A DNA stretch of 64,000 nt from Streptococcus halichoeri (lineage in GTDB: Bacteria; Bacillota; Bacilli; Lactobacillales; Streptococcaceae): positions 34,647 through 98,646 of the forward strand of contig NZ_WLZU01000003.1 in the NCBI RefSeq assembly GCF_009870755.1, in the 5' to 3' direction. A program made the translations under genes and the position numbers. Shown here piece by piece: positions 53,730 through 62,168 of the stretch (the first letter of the stretch is position 1; each line of letters begins with the position of its first letter). The notes beneath the pieces were generated by a model that saw only the letters and a list, made by a program, of their open reading frames with translations, searched no databases and was not told the origin of the DNA.

Positions 53730-55460
53730 ATGACAGAAATGCTTAAAGGAATTGCTGCCTCTGATGGTGTTGCTGTTGCTAAAGCATATCTACTGGTTCA
53801 ACCGGATTTGTCATTTGAGACTGTAACAGTCGAAGATACAAGTGCAGAAGAAGCTCGCCTTGATGTTGCATTACAAGCTTCACAAGACGAGCTTTCTGTT
53901 ATTCGTGCCAAAGCAGTAGAGAGCCTTGGAGAAGAGGCAGCAGCAGTATTTGACGCTCATTTAATGGTTCTTTCTGATCCAGAGATGATCAGCCAAATTA
54001 AAGAAACCATTCGCGCTAAACAAGTTAATGCAGAAACTGGACTTAAAGAAGTGACTGACATGTTCATCACTATCTTTGAGGGTATGGAAGATAACCCTTA
54101 TATGCAAGAAAGAGCAGCGGATATTCGAGACGTTGCCAAACGTGTATTAGCGCATCTTTTGGGTGTTAAGATGCCAAATCCAGCTACTATTGATGAAGAA
54201 TCAATCGTAATCGCTCATGATTTGACACCTTCAGATACAGCACAATTAAACAAGCAATTCGTTAAAGCCTTTGTAACCAACATTGGTGGGCGGACTAGTC
54301 ACTCAGCAATCATGGCTCGGACTCTGGAAATTGCTGCTGTGTTAGGTACTAACGATATTACTAGCCGTGTTAAAGATGGTGATATTCTTGCTGTTAACGG
54401 TATCACCGGAGAAGTCATTATCAATCCAAATGAAGACCAAATTCTTGCTTTTAAAGCAGCTGGTGAAGCCTATGCTAAACAAAAAGCAGAATGGGCACTC
54501 CTAAAAAATGCACATACTGAAACAGCTGATGGTAAACATTTTGAATTGGCAGCAAACATCGGAACGCCAAAAGACGTTACTGGTGTTAATGATAATGGTG
54601 CCGAAGCTGTTGGCCTTTATCGGACGGAATTCCTCTACATGGATTCCCAAGATTTCCCAACAGAAGATGAACAATATCAAGCCTACAAAGCTGTGCTTGA
54701 AGGGATGAATGGCAAGCCAGTTGTTGTTCGGACCATGGACATTGGTGGAGACAAAGAATTACCTTATTTTGACCTACCAAAAGAAATGAATCCTTTCCTT
54801 GGTTTCCGAGCACTTCGGATTTCAATCTCTGAAACAGGCGATGCCATGTTCCGTACACAAATTCGTGCCTTGTTACGCGCTTCTGTGCATGGACAATTAC
54901 GCATCATGTTCCCAATGGTAGCTCTTCTTAAAGAATTCCGCGCTGCTAAGGCTGTATTCGAAGAAGAAAAGGCAAACTTGTTAGCTGAAGGCGTAGCAGT
55001 TGCTGAGGATATTCAAGTTGGGATTATGATTGAAATTCCAGCAGCGGCTATGCTAGCCGACCAATTTGCTAAGGAAGTTGATTTCTTCTCAATTGGAACC
55101 AACGACCTTATCCAGTACACAATGGCTGCTGACCGTATGAATGAACAAGTATCCTACCTTTACCAACCATACAACCCATCTATCTTGCGTTTGATTAACA
55201 ATGTCATCAAAGCAGCTCACGCAGAAGGCAAATGGGCTGGTATGTGTGGTGAAATGGCAGGTGATCAACTAGCAGTACCATTACTTGTTGGAATGGGCTT
55301 AGATGAATTCTCCATGTCAGCTACCTCAGTTCTTCGGACACGTAGCTTGATGAAGACGTTGGATTCAGCAAAAATGGAAGAATACGCTCAACGTGCTTTA
55401 ACAGAATGCTCAACTGCTGAAGAAGTGCTTGAACTCCAAAAGGAATACCTTCCACAATAA
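53730..55460 (+). CDS. ptsI: PTS enzyme I, PEP-protein phosphotransferase
   Basis: Takes phosphate from phosphoenolpyruvate and passes it to HPr. In the 576-residue protein the phosphorylated His is in [16 protein letters not shown] (about residue 190), the swivelling domain is followed by the PEP-binding barrel with [34 protein letters not shown], and the active-site Cys in GMCGEMAGD. It is coupled to ptsH (2-nt gap) and ended by a terminator, the standard ptsHI operon. Confidence 0.98.
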   Translation: MTEMLKGIAASDGVAVAKAYLLVQPDLSFETVTVEDTSAEEARLDVALQASQDELSVIRAKAVESLGEEAAAVFDAHLMVLSDPEMISQIKETIRAKQVNAETGLKEVTDMFITIFEGMEDNPYMQERAADIRDVAKRVLAHLLGVKMPNPATIDEESIVIAHDLTPSDTAQLNKQFVKAFVTNIGGRTSHSAIMARTLEIAAVLGTNDITSRVKDGDILAVNGITGEVIINPNEDQILAFKAAGEAYAKQKAEWALLKNAHTETADGKHFELAANIGTPKDVTGVNDNGAEAVGLYRTEFLYMDSQDFPTEDEQYQAYKAVLEGMNGKPVVVRTMDIGGDKELPYFDLPKEMNPFLGFRALRISISETGDAMFRTQIRALLRASVHGQLRIMFPMVALLKEFRAAKAVFEEEKANLLAEGVAVAEDIQVGIMIEIPAAAMLADQFAKEVDFFSIGTNDLIQYTMAADRMNEQVSYLYQPYNPSILRLINNVIKAAHAEGKWAGMCGEMAGDQLAVPLLVGMGLDEFSMSATSVLRTRSLMKTLDSAKMEEYAQRALTECSTAEEVLELQKEYLPQ

Positions 55461-55475
55461 GAAACCCAACAGGTT

Positions 55476-55503
55476 AAGGAATCACTAAGTGGTTCCTTTT
55501 TTG
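55476..55503 (+). terminator. ptsHI terminator
   Basis: AAGGAATCAC (55476-55485) and GTGGTTCCTT (55489-55498) with loop TAA, then TTTT. From 55504 to 55748 no gene or RNA is apparent. Confidence 0.88.
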
Positions 55504-55748
55504 TGCGCTGCTAGCTGACTTAGGGCAACGGTATGAAGACAGGTTCGTTTTCAAAAATAGCCGTTTTTCATAATCGGTAGTATCCTTTTAGGAAATCTTT
55601 ATAGATGGCCCAACTGAATTTGCAAGATTGGCTAGGTCAGGCTGTCATGCTGTGCAAATAGATTGAACACAGGCCACAGGCAGATGAGTAGAAAATGATT
55701 GCAGTCCATTTCTTTAAGTGTACCTTATACTAGCAGCATGCTAAGGAC

Positions 55749-55777
55749 TTGGAGGGAACCGTTGAATGTGATAAAAT
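55749..55777 (+). promoter_or_regulatory. gapN promoter
   Basis: TTGGAG 55749-55754, 17-nt spacer, TAAAAT 55772-55777 with extended TGA. Confidence 0.6.
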
Positions 55778-55809
55778 AGAATTACTATTGTAAAAAGGAG
55801 ATCATATTT

Positions 55810-57237
55810 GTGACTAAACAATATAAAAACCTTGTGAATGGAGAATGGAAGACTTCGCAAACGGAGATGACCATCTATGCTCCAGCAACAGGTGAGGCCT
55901 TAGGGACCGTTCCTGCTATGTCACAGCAAGAGGTGGATGCTGTTTATGAAGTAGCACATCAAGCAGCTCCTGCCTGGCGAGCACTTTCATATGTTGAACG
56001 TGCGGCTTATCTGCACAAAGCTGCAGATATTCTAGTCCGTGATGCGGCTAAGATTGGTGCAGTCCTTTCAAAAGAAGTGGCCAAAGGGCATAAAGCAGCT
56101 ATCAGCGAGGTGATCCGAACTGCAGAAATTATTAATTATGCAGCAGAAGAAGGCCTCCGCATGGAAGGAGAAGTCCTTGAAGGCGGTAGCTTTGAAGCAG
56201 CAAGTAAGAAAAAAATTGCTATTGTTCGTCATGAACCAGTAGGTTTGGTCTTAGCCATCTCACCGTTTAACTATCCGGTTAATTTAGCTGGCTCTAAAAT
56301 TGCTCCTGCCCTTATTGCCGGCAATGTTGTAGCCTTTAAACCACCAACACAGGGCTCCCTTTCTGGTTTATTATTAGCACAAGCCTTTGCAGAAGCTGGT
56401 CTACCTGCTGGTGTTTTCAATACAATTACGGGTCGCGGGGCTGTGATTGGGGATTACATTGTTGAGCATGAGGCTGTTAATTTCATTAATTTTACCGGTT
56501 CTACACCAGTAGGCGAGCGGATTGGTCAGTTGGCTGGTATGCGTCCGATTATGCTAGAACTAGGTGGTAAGGACTCAGCCATTGTCCTTGAGGATGCTGA
56601 TTTGGATTTGGCGGCTAAAAATATTGTAGCGGGTGCCTTTGGCTATTCTGGCCAACGTTGTACCGCTGTTAAACGTGTCCTTGTCATGGATCAAATCGCT
56701 GATGAGTTGATTGCTAAAGTCAAGAGTCGTGTGGATCAGTTGACAGTTGGTATGCCAGAAGACGATGCTGATATAACACCATTGATTGATACCAAGGCAG
56801 CAGATTTTGTCGAAGGTCTTGTTCATGATGCCAATGAGAAAGGCGCTAAAGCTCTAGCGCAATATCAACGCCAAGGAAACCTCATTAGCCCACTGATCTT
56901 TGATCATGTGACCACAGACATGCGCCTAGCCTGGGAGGAACCTTTTGGACCGGTGCTTCCATTTATCCGTGTGCATTCCGTAGAAGAAGCGATTGCTATT
57001 TCGAATGACTCAGAATATGGTTTACAGGCTTCTGTTTTCACCAATAACTTTCCCCAAGCCTTTGCCATTGCAGAGCAGCTAGAAGTGGGTACGGTTCATA
57101 TTAATAACAAAACCCAACGTGGTACAGATAATTTCCCATTCTTAGGTGCTAAGAAATCCGGTGCTGGGGTCCAAGGAGTCAAGTATTCGATTGATGCCAT
57201 GACCAACTTGAAATCAATCGTATTTGACATTCAATAA
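55810..57237 (+). CDS. gapN: NADP-dependent glyceraldehyde-3-phosphate dehydrogenase
   Basis: A non-phosphorylating aldehyde dehydrogenase that oxidises glyceraldehyde-3-phosphate directly to 3-phosphoglycerate, giving NADPH to streptococci that lack the oxidative pentose phosphate path. The 475-residue protein has the catalytic Glu in MLELGGKDSAIVLED and the Cys in GYSGQRCTAVKR. The start is GTG 55810, with AAAAAGGAG upstream; homologues begin MTKQYKN likewise. It is monocistronic. Confidence 0.97.
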   Translation: MTKQYKNLVNGEWKTSQTEMTIYAPATGEALGTVPAMSQQEVDAVYEVAHQAAPAWRALSYVERAAYLHKAADILVRDAAKIGAVLSKEVAKGHKAAISEVIRTAEIINYAAEEGLRMEGEVLEGGSFEAASKKKIAIVRHEPVGLVLAISPFNYPVNLAGSKIAPALIAGNVVAFKPPTQGSLSGLLLAQAFAEAGLPAGVFNTITGRGAVIGDYIVEHEAVNFINFTGSTPVGERIGQLAGMRPIMLELGGKDSAIVLEDADLDLAAKNIVAGAFGYSGQRCTAVKRVLVMDQIADELIAKVKSRVDQLTVGMPEDDADITPLIDTKAADFVEGLVHDANEKGAKALAQYQRQGNLISPLIFDHVTTDMRLAWEEPFGPVLPFIRVHSVEEAIAISNDSEYGLQASVFTNNFPQAFAIAEQLEVGTVHINNKTQRGTDNFPFLGAKKSGAGVQGVKYSIDAMTNLKSIVFDIQ

Positions 57238-57361
57238 CGATTTTTAATTGACAGAAAGATTAGGTTCCTTAAATGAAACTTAATCTTTTCTTTTGGTCTT
57301 AAATTTGTCTTGTTTTCTCAATCTTTCTTGTGTTACAATATCATACATGAAAGGCTAAAAA

Positions 57362-58645
57362 ATGAAGAAAAAATTAATAATTACTATAATTGTCTTAATA
57401 GCTTTGTTAGGTGGCCTCTTTGTTGCACATAAAGTGATGATGCATCAATCACAAGAAAAATTGATTCAAGCGCACAAAGAAGCTTTAATCCAACAATTTT
57501 CTGAACAGGATCGCTTAACGATTAAGCGACCGAGAAAAAGGCAATTCCATTTTACCTTAGCGGATAAAAATAATCTTATTGCTCGGGAAATCGCTAAAGG
57601 AGATGGCAGTAAAGAGACCATACAGCCAATGCAGCTTGTTTTTATTGAACCTAAGATCATTGAAACACCAATCAAAGGTATCCGTCGCGTCAAGGTGCAA
57701 AGAGTTCAGTATGATTATCAGTGGACAGCTTATCAAAAAACATCTGAAAAAGACTTGCGTGATTTTTATATTGATAGCAAAAATACACTTTTTGGTTTAG
57801 ATCAGCTGTTAGGTGGTAAGGTAGATTTCTTAAGTCAATTAATAAAAAAACAAGATCCGTCCTTGCAGACGTCAGAACAGCAGCTAGAAGAGATGTTTAA
57901 GCACCCTTCAACAAAAAAGCTTCCGTTTAAAATAGACCAGCACCAACTGGTTATTGACTCGCAGATAGCTTTACCCATTTCAGATCTTTTTGAAGTTATC
58001 AATCCCGCTTACTTACCAAAGGATGAGCAAGCAAATTATGCGGACTATCAAAAGAAAAAGGAAGAGGCTTTAAAAAAAGCGCGTGAAAATCGTAAAGTTA
58101 TTGCCTTGACCTTTGATGATGGCCCAGATGCTGAGACTACGCCTCAGGTGCTTAATATTCTAGCAAAATATCATGCGGTTGGAACCTTTTTCATGATTGG
58201 TTCAAAAGTAGCTGGTCATGAAGCCCTAGTTAAAAAGGTTTATAATCAAGGAAATGAAATTGGGAACCATACCTGGACACATCCTAATCTAACCCTGCTA
58301 TCGCCTGACCAGGTAAAAGCAGAAATTAATCAAACCAATCAGGTGCTCGAGAAAATTACCGGTAAAAAACCAGTCTTTTTAAGACCGCCGTATGGGGCAA
58401 CCAATGAGCGCGTGAAGGAAATAACTGGTATGGAACAAGCGATGTGGACAGTAGACACTAGGGATTGGGAAAATCATAGCACTCAAGGAATTATGGCGAA
58501 TCTTAAAAATCAAGCTGGACCAAATGGTGTCGTTTTAATGCATGACATTCATCAAACCAGTGTCAATGCCTTACCTTCAGTTATTGAATATTTGCAAAGC
58601 CAAGGCTACTCTTTTGTAACCCTTAGCCAGCTTTACGCATCTTAG
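57362..58645 (+). CDS. pgdA: Peptidoglycan N-acetylglucosamine deacetylase, PgdA-like
   Basis: A membrane-anchored NodB-family polysaccharide deacetylase that removes acetyl groups from wall GlcNAc and thereby blocks lysozyme. The 427-residue protein has one N-terminal transmembrane helix (about residues 5-25), an N-terminal extracellular region, and the catalytic NodB domain from about residue 242: TFDDGP, HTWTHP, RPPYG, DTRDW and LMHDIH. All catalytic and metal-binding residues are present. GAAAGGCT precedes ATG. The stop codon lies within the first copy of an 18-bp tandem duplication. Confidence 0.93.
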   Translation: MKKKLIITIIVLIALLGGLFVAHKVMMHQSQEKLIQAHKEALIQQFSEQDRLTIKRPRKRQFHFTLADKNNLIAREIAKGDGSKETIQPMQLVFIEPKIIETPIKGIRRVKVQRVQYDYQWTAYQKTSEKDLRDFYIDSKNTLFGLDQLLGGKVDFLSQLIKKQDPSLQTSEQQLEEMFKHPSTKKLPFKIDQHQLVIDSQIALPISDLFEVINPAYLPKDEQANYADYQKKKEEALKKARENRKVIALTFDDGPDAETTPQVLNILAKYHAVGTFFMIGSKVAGHEALVKKVYNQGNEIGNHTWTHPNLTLLSPDQVKAEINQTNQVLEKITGKKPVFLRPPYGATNERVKEITGMEQAMWTVDTRDWENHSTQGIMANLKNQAGPNGVVLMHDIHQTSVNALPSVIEYLQSQGYSFVTLSQLYAS

Positions 58646-58677
58646 TGTTATTGACGCTTTTAGTGTTATTGACACTT
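58642..58677. repeat. 18-bp tandem duplication at the pgdA stop
   Basis: TTAGTGTTATTGACGCTT (58642-58659) followed directly by TTAGTGTTATTGACACTT (58660-58677), one mismatch. The pgdA stop codon is in the first copy. Confidence 0.9.
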
Positions 58678-58905
58678 AATGATAGCTATTCAAGCTCAAA
58701 CAAGGCTTGTCCGCTTAGCAGATCAACTCTAACCCTGCAAGCTTGGCCGCTTCTTAAGGCCAAAAAGCAAAATAGTGACTACGGTTTGACTAATAACTGA
58801 TAGATGAAAATATCATTTGTTCTAGCAAAGAAATGAAGCCATCTCATCACTGTATGTTCAGCTAGTCATTGTAAGGCAACATCAAACTCAGCAAAGCTTA
58901 ATAGT

Positions 58906-58942
58906 AAAAAGTGCGCCCCTAGGATAAGGAAGCGCACTTTTT
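58906..58942. terminator. Orphan perfect terminator hairpin
   Basis: AAAAAGTGCGC (58906-58916) and GCGCACTTTTT (58932-58942) form an 11-bp stem usable from both strands. The nearest gene end upstream, pgdA, is 260 nt away. Confidence 0.85.
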
Positions 58943-59232
58943 GACGCACTATGTGGCTTTTTAGTTCCTTTTGCTGCGAATGAGGCATCACCGAATGCCC
59001 AAAATACGAGGGGCTTTCTTCCAAAGCTTTTTTATCACCATCCCTTTAGGCTAAGTAAAGGAGTTGCTTACTTGCCTAGCTGTTCCAAAGCCGAGGTGCT
59101 GACAGCAGCGGGTAAGACCTGCCTTGGTCTTACTGAAAAAGTAGCGCTCAAAAAAATTAACAACTCATCAAAAGCGAATGGCACACTGAAAATAATTTGC
59201 CACTTACTTTTAAAATATTGCCAACAAAGCTC

Positions 59233-59262
59233 GGGTGTAACTTGCTAGGGTGTAACTTGCTA
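59233..59262. repeat. 15-bp perfect tandem repeat
   Basis: GGGTGTAACTTGCTA occurs twice in direct succession (59233-59247 and 59248-59262), with a further GGGTG after it. Confidence 0.92.
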
Positions 59263-59360
59263 GGGTGGTCAAGTTCAGTAAGAATCCTTGATGATAAGAG
59301 CTTTTCCCTAAGCCTGCTTAATAATCAGGACAAATGAGATTCTAAGTTAGTTGACCAAGA

Positions 59361-60449
59361 TTAGTTTTTCCTAAAACTTAGTAGCTGGTTTTTGAGGGTT
59401 ACTTGTTTTACTGGTGCAAACTTCTTTAGCTTTTTGAGGTCTTCAGGATGGGTAATAAATGTGATGACAGCTCCTTGTTGCCCCATTCGACCAGTTCGCC
59501 CTGCACGGTGGGTATAGGTTTCTTTATCTCTTGGCACATCAAAGTTTATGACGTATTCTAATTGTTCAATGTCAATGCCGCGAGCAACTAAGTCAGTTGC
59601 TAGAAGTAAGGGCAGTTGATGCTGCTTAAAATGTTCTAAAATGGTTTTTCGCAATTTTACATTCACATCACTAGCTAGGGAGACCGCATTGATACGGTTA
59701 AACTGTAGTTTTTCTTCACTAGCTCCTAAGTCTGAGAGGCTGTTGAAAAACACCAGCCCACGAAAGTTAGGCAGATTAGCCAGTTTACGTAGGGTTTCCA
59801 GCCGCTGACGTTTGTCAACCTGCATATAGAAATGTTCAATTTCTGGCTGTTCTTGATCTGAGAGATCAATCATTGTAGTAGCATCAGCCAAAGAGGCGGT
59901 GGCGACCTTACTTGTTGCTGAAATATAAATCATTTGGTGTTGACGTGGCACGTGATGGGTCACCTTATGGACAAAATCAATTTGTGAATCTCCTAGTAAT
60001 TCATCGTATTCATCTAAGATAATGGTATCAACCGCCATCATTTTGATTTTCTTTAGTTTGACAAGCTCATAAATCCGCCCTGGTGTACCGATGAGAATTT
60101 CCGGCCCCTTTTTTAACCGCTCTATTTGCCGTTTTTGACTGGAGCCAGATAGAAATAGCTGAGCGCTTAAGCCGATTGGACTGGCCCACTCTTTGGTTAC
60201 TTCAAAGATTTGGCCAGCCAATTCGGAGTTAGGGGCAAGGATTAGGAGTTGCTGTGCCTTACCTTTTTTAACCTTTAGCAGAGCAGGAAATAAATAGGCC
60301 AAGGTTTTGCCGCTTCCTGTTGGACTGACACCTAATACATTTTGATTGCTAGAAATAACATCAAACAGTTTCTCTTGAATGGGGGTTAATTGTGCATACT
60401 GCAGTTGGGCTAACTTATCTTGCCAGGGTGTGGGGAATTTACTAAACAT
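59361..60449 (-). CDS. DEAD-box-like RNA helicase with DEYD motif
   Basis: A 362-residue two-domain RNA helicase, shorter than CshA and with no basic tail. Motifs: LTPIQEKLF (Q motif), SPTGSGKT (I), APNSELA (Ia), TPGR (Ib), DEYD (II) in place of DEAD, SAT (III), LLATDLVARGID (V) and HRAGRTGRMG (VI). The changed motif II keeps the two catalytic acids, so ATPase activity is likely. It may be the CshB-like second helicase of streptococci. AAAGGA precedes the ATG, and it stands alone on the minus strand, divergent from udk. Confidence 0.9.
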   Translation of the reverse strand: MFSKFPTPWQDKLAQLQYAQLTPIQEKLFDVISSNQNVLGVSPTGSGKTLAYLFPALLKVKKGKAQQLLILAPNSELAGQIFEVTKEWASPIGLSAQLFLSGSSQKRQIERLKKGPEILIGTPGRIYELVKLKKIKMMAVDTIILDEYDELLGDSQIDFVHKVTHHVPRQHQMIYISATSKVATASLADATTMIDLSDQEQPEIEHFYMQVDKRQRLETLRKLANLPNFRGLVFFNSLSDLGASEEKLQFNRINAVSLASDVNVKLRKTILEHFKQHQLPLLLATDLVARGIDIEQLEYVINFDVPRDKETYTHRAGRTGRMGQQGAVITFITHPEDLKKLKKFAPVKQVTLKNQLLSFRKN

Positions 60450-60621
60450 AACAGGTCCTTTTTTATTTAATTGTTACCATTATATCATGAAATGCTGCTA
60501 GCTATCCAGCTGGCAACTTGTCTATAAGCGTTATTGTGGGACAAATGTGTGGTAGGACAAGTAGAAAAAAGCACTGAAATTTGGTAAAATAAATAGCAGA
60601 ACTTAGAATTTGGAGTTAGAA

Positions 60622-61248
60622 ATGCCTAAAAAACCCATTATCATTGGTGTGACTGGAGGATCTGGTGGCGGAAAAACCAGTGTCTCTAGAGCCATTCTAG
60701 ATAGTTTCCCCAATGCTCGAATCGCAATGATCCAACACGATTCTTACTATAAAGATCAGTCTCACCTTAGCTTTGAAGAGCGCATTAAAACCAACTATGA
60801 CCATCCCTTAGCTTTTGATACTGATTTTATGATTGAACAGCTTAAGGAATTGCTCGAAGGACGTCCGGTTGACATCCCTATTTATGATTACAAGCAACAT
60901 ACCAGAAGCAATAAAACCTTTCGCCAAGAGCCTCAAGATGTCATTATCTTAGAGGGCATTTTAGTGCTTGAAGATGAACGTTTACGTGATCTCATGGACA
61001 TCAAACTTTTTGTGGATACTGATGATGATATTCGCATTATTCGACGAATCAAACGTGACATGGTTGAGCGCGGTCGAAGTCTAGATAGTATTATTGAGCA
61101 GTACACCACTGTTGTGAAGCCCATGTATCATCAATTTATTGAGCCAAGCAAGCGCTATGCTGATATTATAGTCCCAGAAGGGGTTAGCAATGTGGTAGCG
61201 ATTGACTTAATCAACACTAAAATTGCTAGCATTTTAGCAACCGTCTAA
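60622..61248 (+). CDS. udk: Uridine kinase
   Basis: Phosphorylates uridine and cytidine for pyrimidine salvage. Start ATG 60622 ([20 protein letters not shown]) follows TTTGGAG; the ATG-like start four codons earlier (TTG) overlaps that site. The 208-residue protein has the P loop GGSGGGKTS, the substrate segment HDSYYKD and [17 protein letters not shown], and the lid [17 protein letters not shown]. Length is standard. The DUF1294 gene follows 9 nt downstream, so the two probably share a message. Confidence 0.96.
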   Translation: MPKKPIIIGVTGGSGGGKTSVSRAILDSFPNARIAMIQHDSYYKDQSHLSFEERIKTNYDHPLAFDTDFMIEQLKELLEGRPVDIPIYDYKQHTRSNKTFRQEPQDVIILEGILVLEDERLRDLMDIKLFVDTDDDIRIIRRIKRDMVERGRSLDSIIEQYTTVVKPMYHQFIEPSKRYADIIVPEGVSNVVAIDLINTKIASILATV

Positions 61249-61257
61249 AGGTACTCT

Positions 61258-61557
61258 ATGCTATTACTAATCAAGAGTGACTTTCAAATAGTGGTATGCT
61301 TGACCTTGTTGATGTGGAATGTAATGGTGTTTGGCCTGTATGGGTACGATAAGAGACAGGCCCTTTACCATAGGTGGCGTGTCTCTGAACGAACACTCTT
61401 GTTGAGCAGCCTTTTATTTGGTGGCTTAGGAGCTGCATTTGGGGGTTATTGCTTTCATCACAAGACACGTAAATGGTATTTTAAAGCCTGCTGGTTGCTT
61501 GGTTTGCTTGTTTTGGGACTAGGAGTTTATACCATCTGTGCTTTGCCCGCTTTATAA
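61258..61557 (+). CDS. DUF1294 family membrane protein
   Basis: A 99-residue protein with three hydrophobic helices. The family signature is clear: the NVMVFGLYGYDKRQA segment (Y-x-x-DK), RVSERTLLLSSLLFGGLGAAFGGYCFHHKTRKWYF with the GG and H-K-T-x-K-x-x-F pattern. The function of DUF1294 proteins is unknown. ATG 61258 has AAAGGT nearby. Likely co-transcribed with udk and ended by the hairpin at 61566-61613. Confidence 0.87.
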   Translation: MLLLIKSDFQIVVCLTLLMWNVMVFGLYGYDKRQALYHRWRVSERTLLLSSLLFGGLGAAFGGYCFHHKTRKWYFKACWLLGLLVLGLGVYTICALPAL

Positions 61558-61565
61558 AAGAATAA

Positions 61566-61613
61566 GAAGGTGTCAAAACGCGTCAGCTATGGCGGGCTGT
61601 GGCACCTTTTTTG
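61566..61613 (+). terminator. udk operon terminator
   Basis: AAGGTG and CACCTT outer arms with partly paired interior, followed by TTTT. Confidence 0.6.
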
Positions 61614-61654
61614 TAGGAAAATGCTGCCGCAGACCTGTGCCTCAGATTATTTTG

Positions 61655-61670
61655 TGATATAATAAAACAC
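61655..61670 (+). promoter_or_regulatory. Leaderless promoter of fRMsr gene
   Basis: TGA-TATAAT (box 61658-61663), then 7 nt and ATG 61671; predicted +1 at 61670. No Shine-Dalgarno. Confidence 0.65.
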
Positions 61671-62168
61671 ATGGACATTACAGAAAAAGAAAATAATTAT
61701 GCCATCTTTCTTGCGCAAGCAGAAGCTCTTTTTGCAACTGAGCATAATGCTCTTGCTAATTTAGCGAATGCCAGTGCGTTGTTAGCGATGACTTTGCCCA
61801 ATACTGTTTTTGCTGGTTTTTACTTATATGATGGGACAGAATTAATTTTAGGTCCCTTTCAAGGTAAGGTTTCTTGTGTGCACATTGGCCTTGGCAAAGG
61901 TGTTTGCGGTGAGGCTGCGGCGACTAAGCAAACCATGATTGTCCAGGATGTTAAGCAGCATGCCAATTATATTTCTTGTGACTCTGCTGCGCGCAGCGAG
62001 ATTGTCCTGCCCATGTTTAAGAATGGCCAGCTCCTTGGTGTTTTGGATTTAGACTCTGCAGTTGTCGGGGATTACGATCAGGTTGATCAAAAAAATCTGG
62101 AAGCTTTTGTGGAGATTTTGTTGGCTAATACGGATTTTAACTTTGACATGTTTGGAGCTAAAAAATAA
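61671..62168 (+). CDS. msrC: Free methionine-(R)-sulfoxide reductase, GAF domain
   Basis: A 165-residue GAF-domain protein of the YebR/fRMsr family that reduces free methionine-R-sulfoxide. The three conserved Cys are visible in [17 protein letters not shown] and [15 protein letters not shown], and the domain ends [14 protein letters not shown]. Length is typical. The gene has no ribosome site and a -10 ending 7 nt before ATG, pointing to a leaderless mRNA. Its stop TAA shares one base with the ATG of dnaX, so the two are co-translated. Confidence 0.92.
   Translation: MDITEKENNYAIFLAQAEALFATEHNALANLANASALLAMTLPNTVFAGFYLYDGTELILGPFQGKVSCVHIGLGKGVCGEAAATKQTMIVQDVKQHANYISCDSAARSEIVLPMFKNGQLLGVLDLDSAVVGDYDQVDQKNLEAFVEILLANTDFNFDMFGAKK

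Larger units (their letters stand above)
58646..59360. other. 715-bp gap without a gene
   Basis: No protein-coding frame is convincing on either strand. It holds the tandem duplication above, a perfect terminator-like hairpin at 58906-58942, a perfect 8-bp hairpin GTAAGACC-TGCCTT-GGTCTTAC (59112-59133) and a 15-bp tandem repeat at 59233-59262. It is a plausible place for one or more small RNAs or a decayed gene. Confidence 0.55.

Noticed and set aside
57347..57358. Three-codon upstream ORF before pgdA (MKG stop)
   Set aside because: It is formed by the ribosome-site bases themselves and has no independent support.
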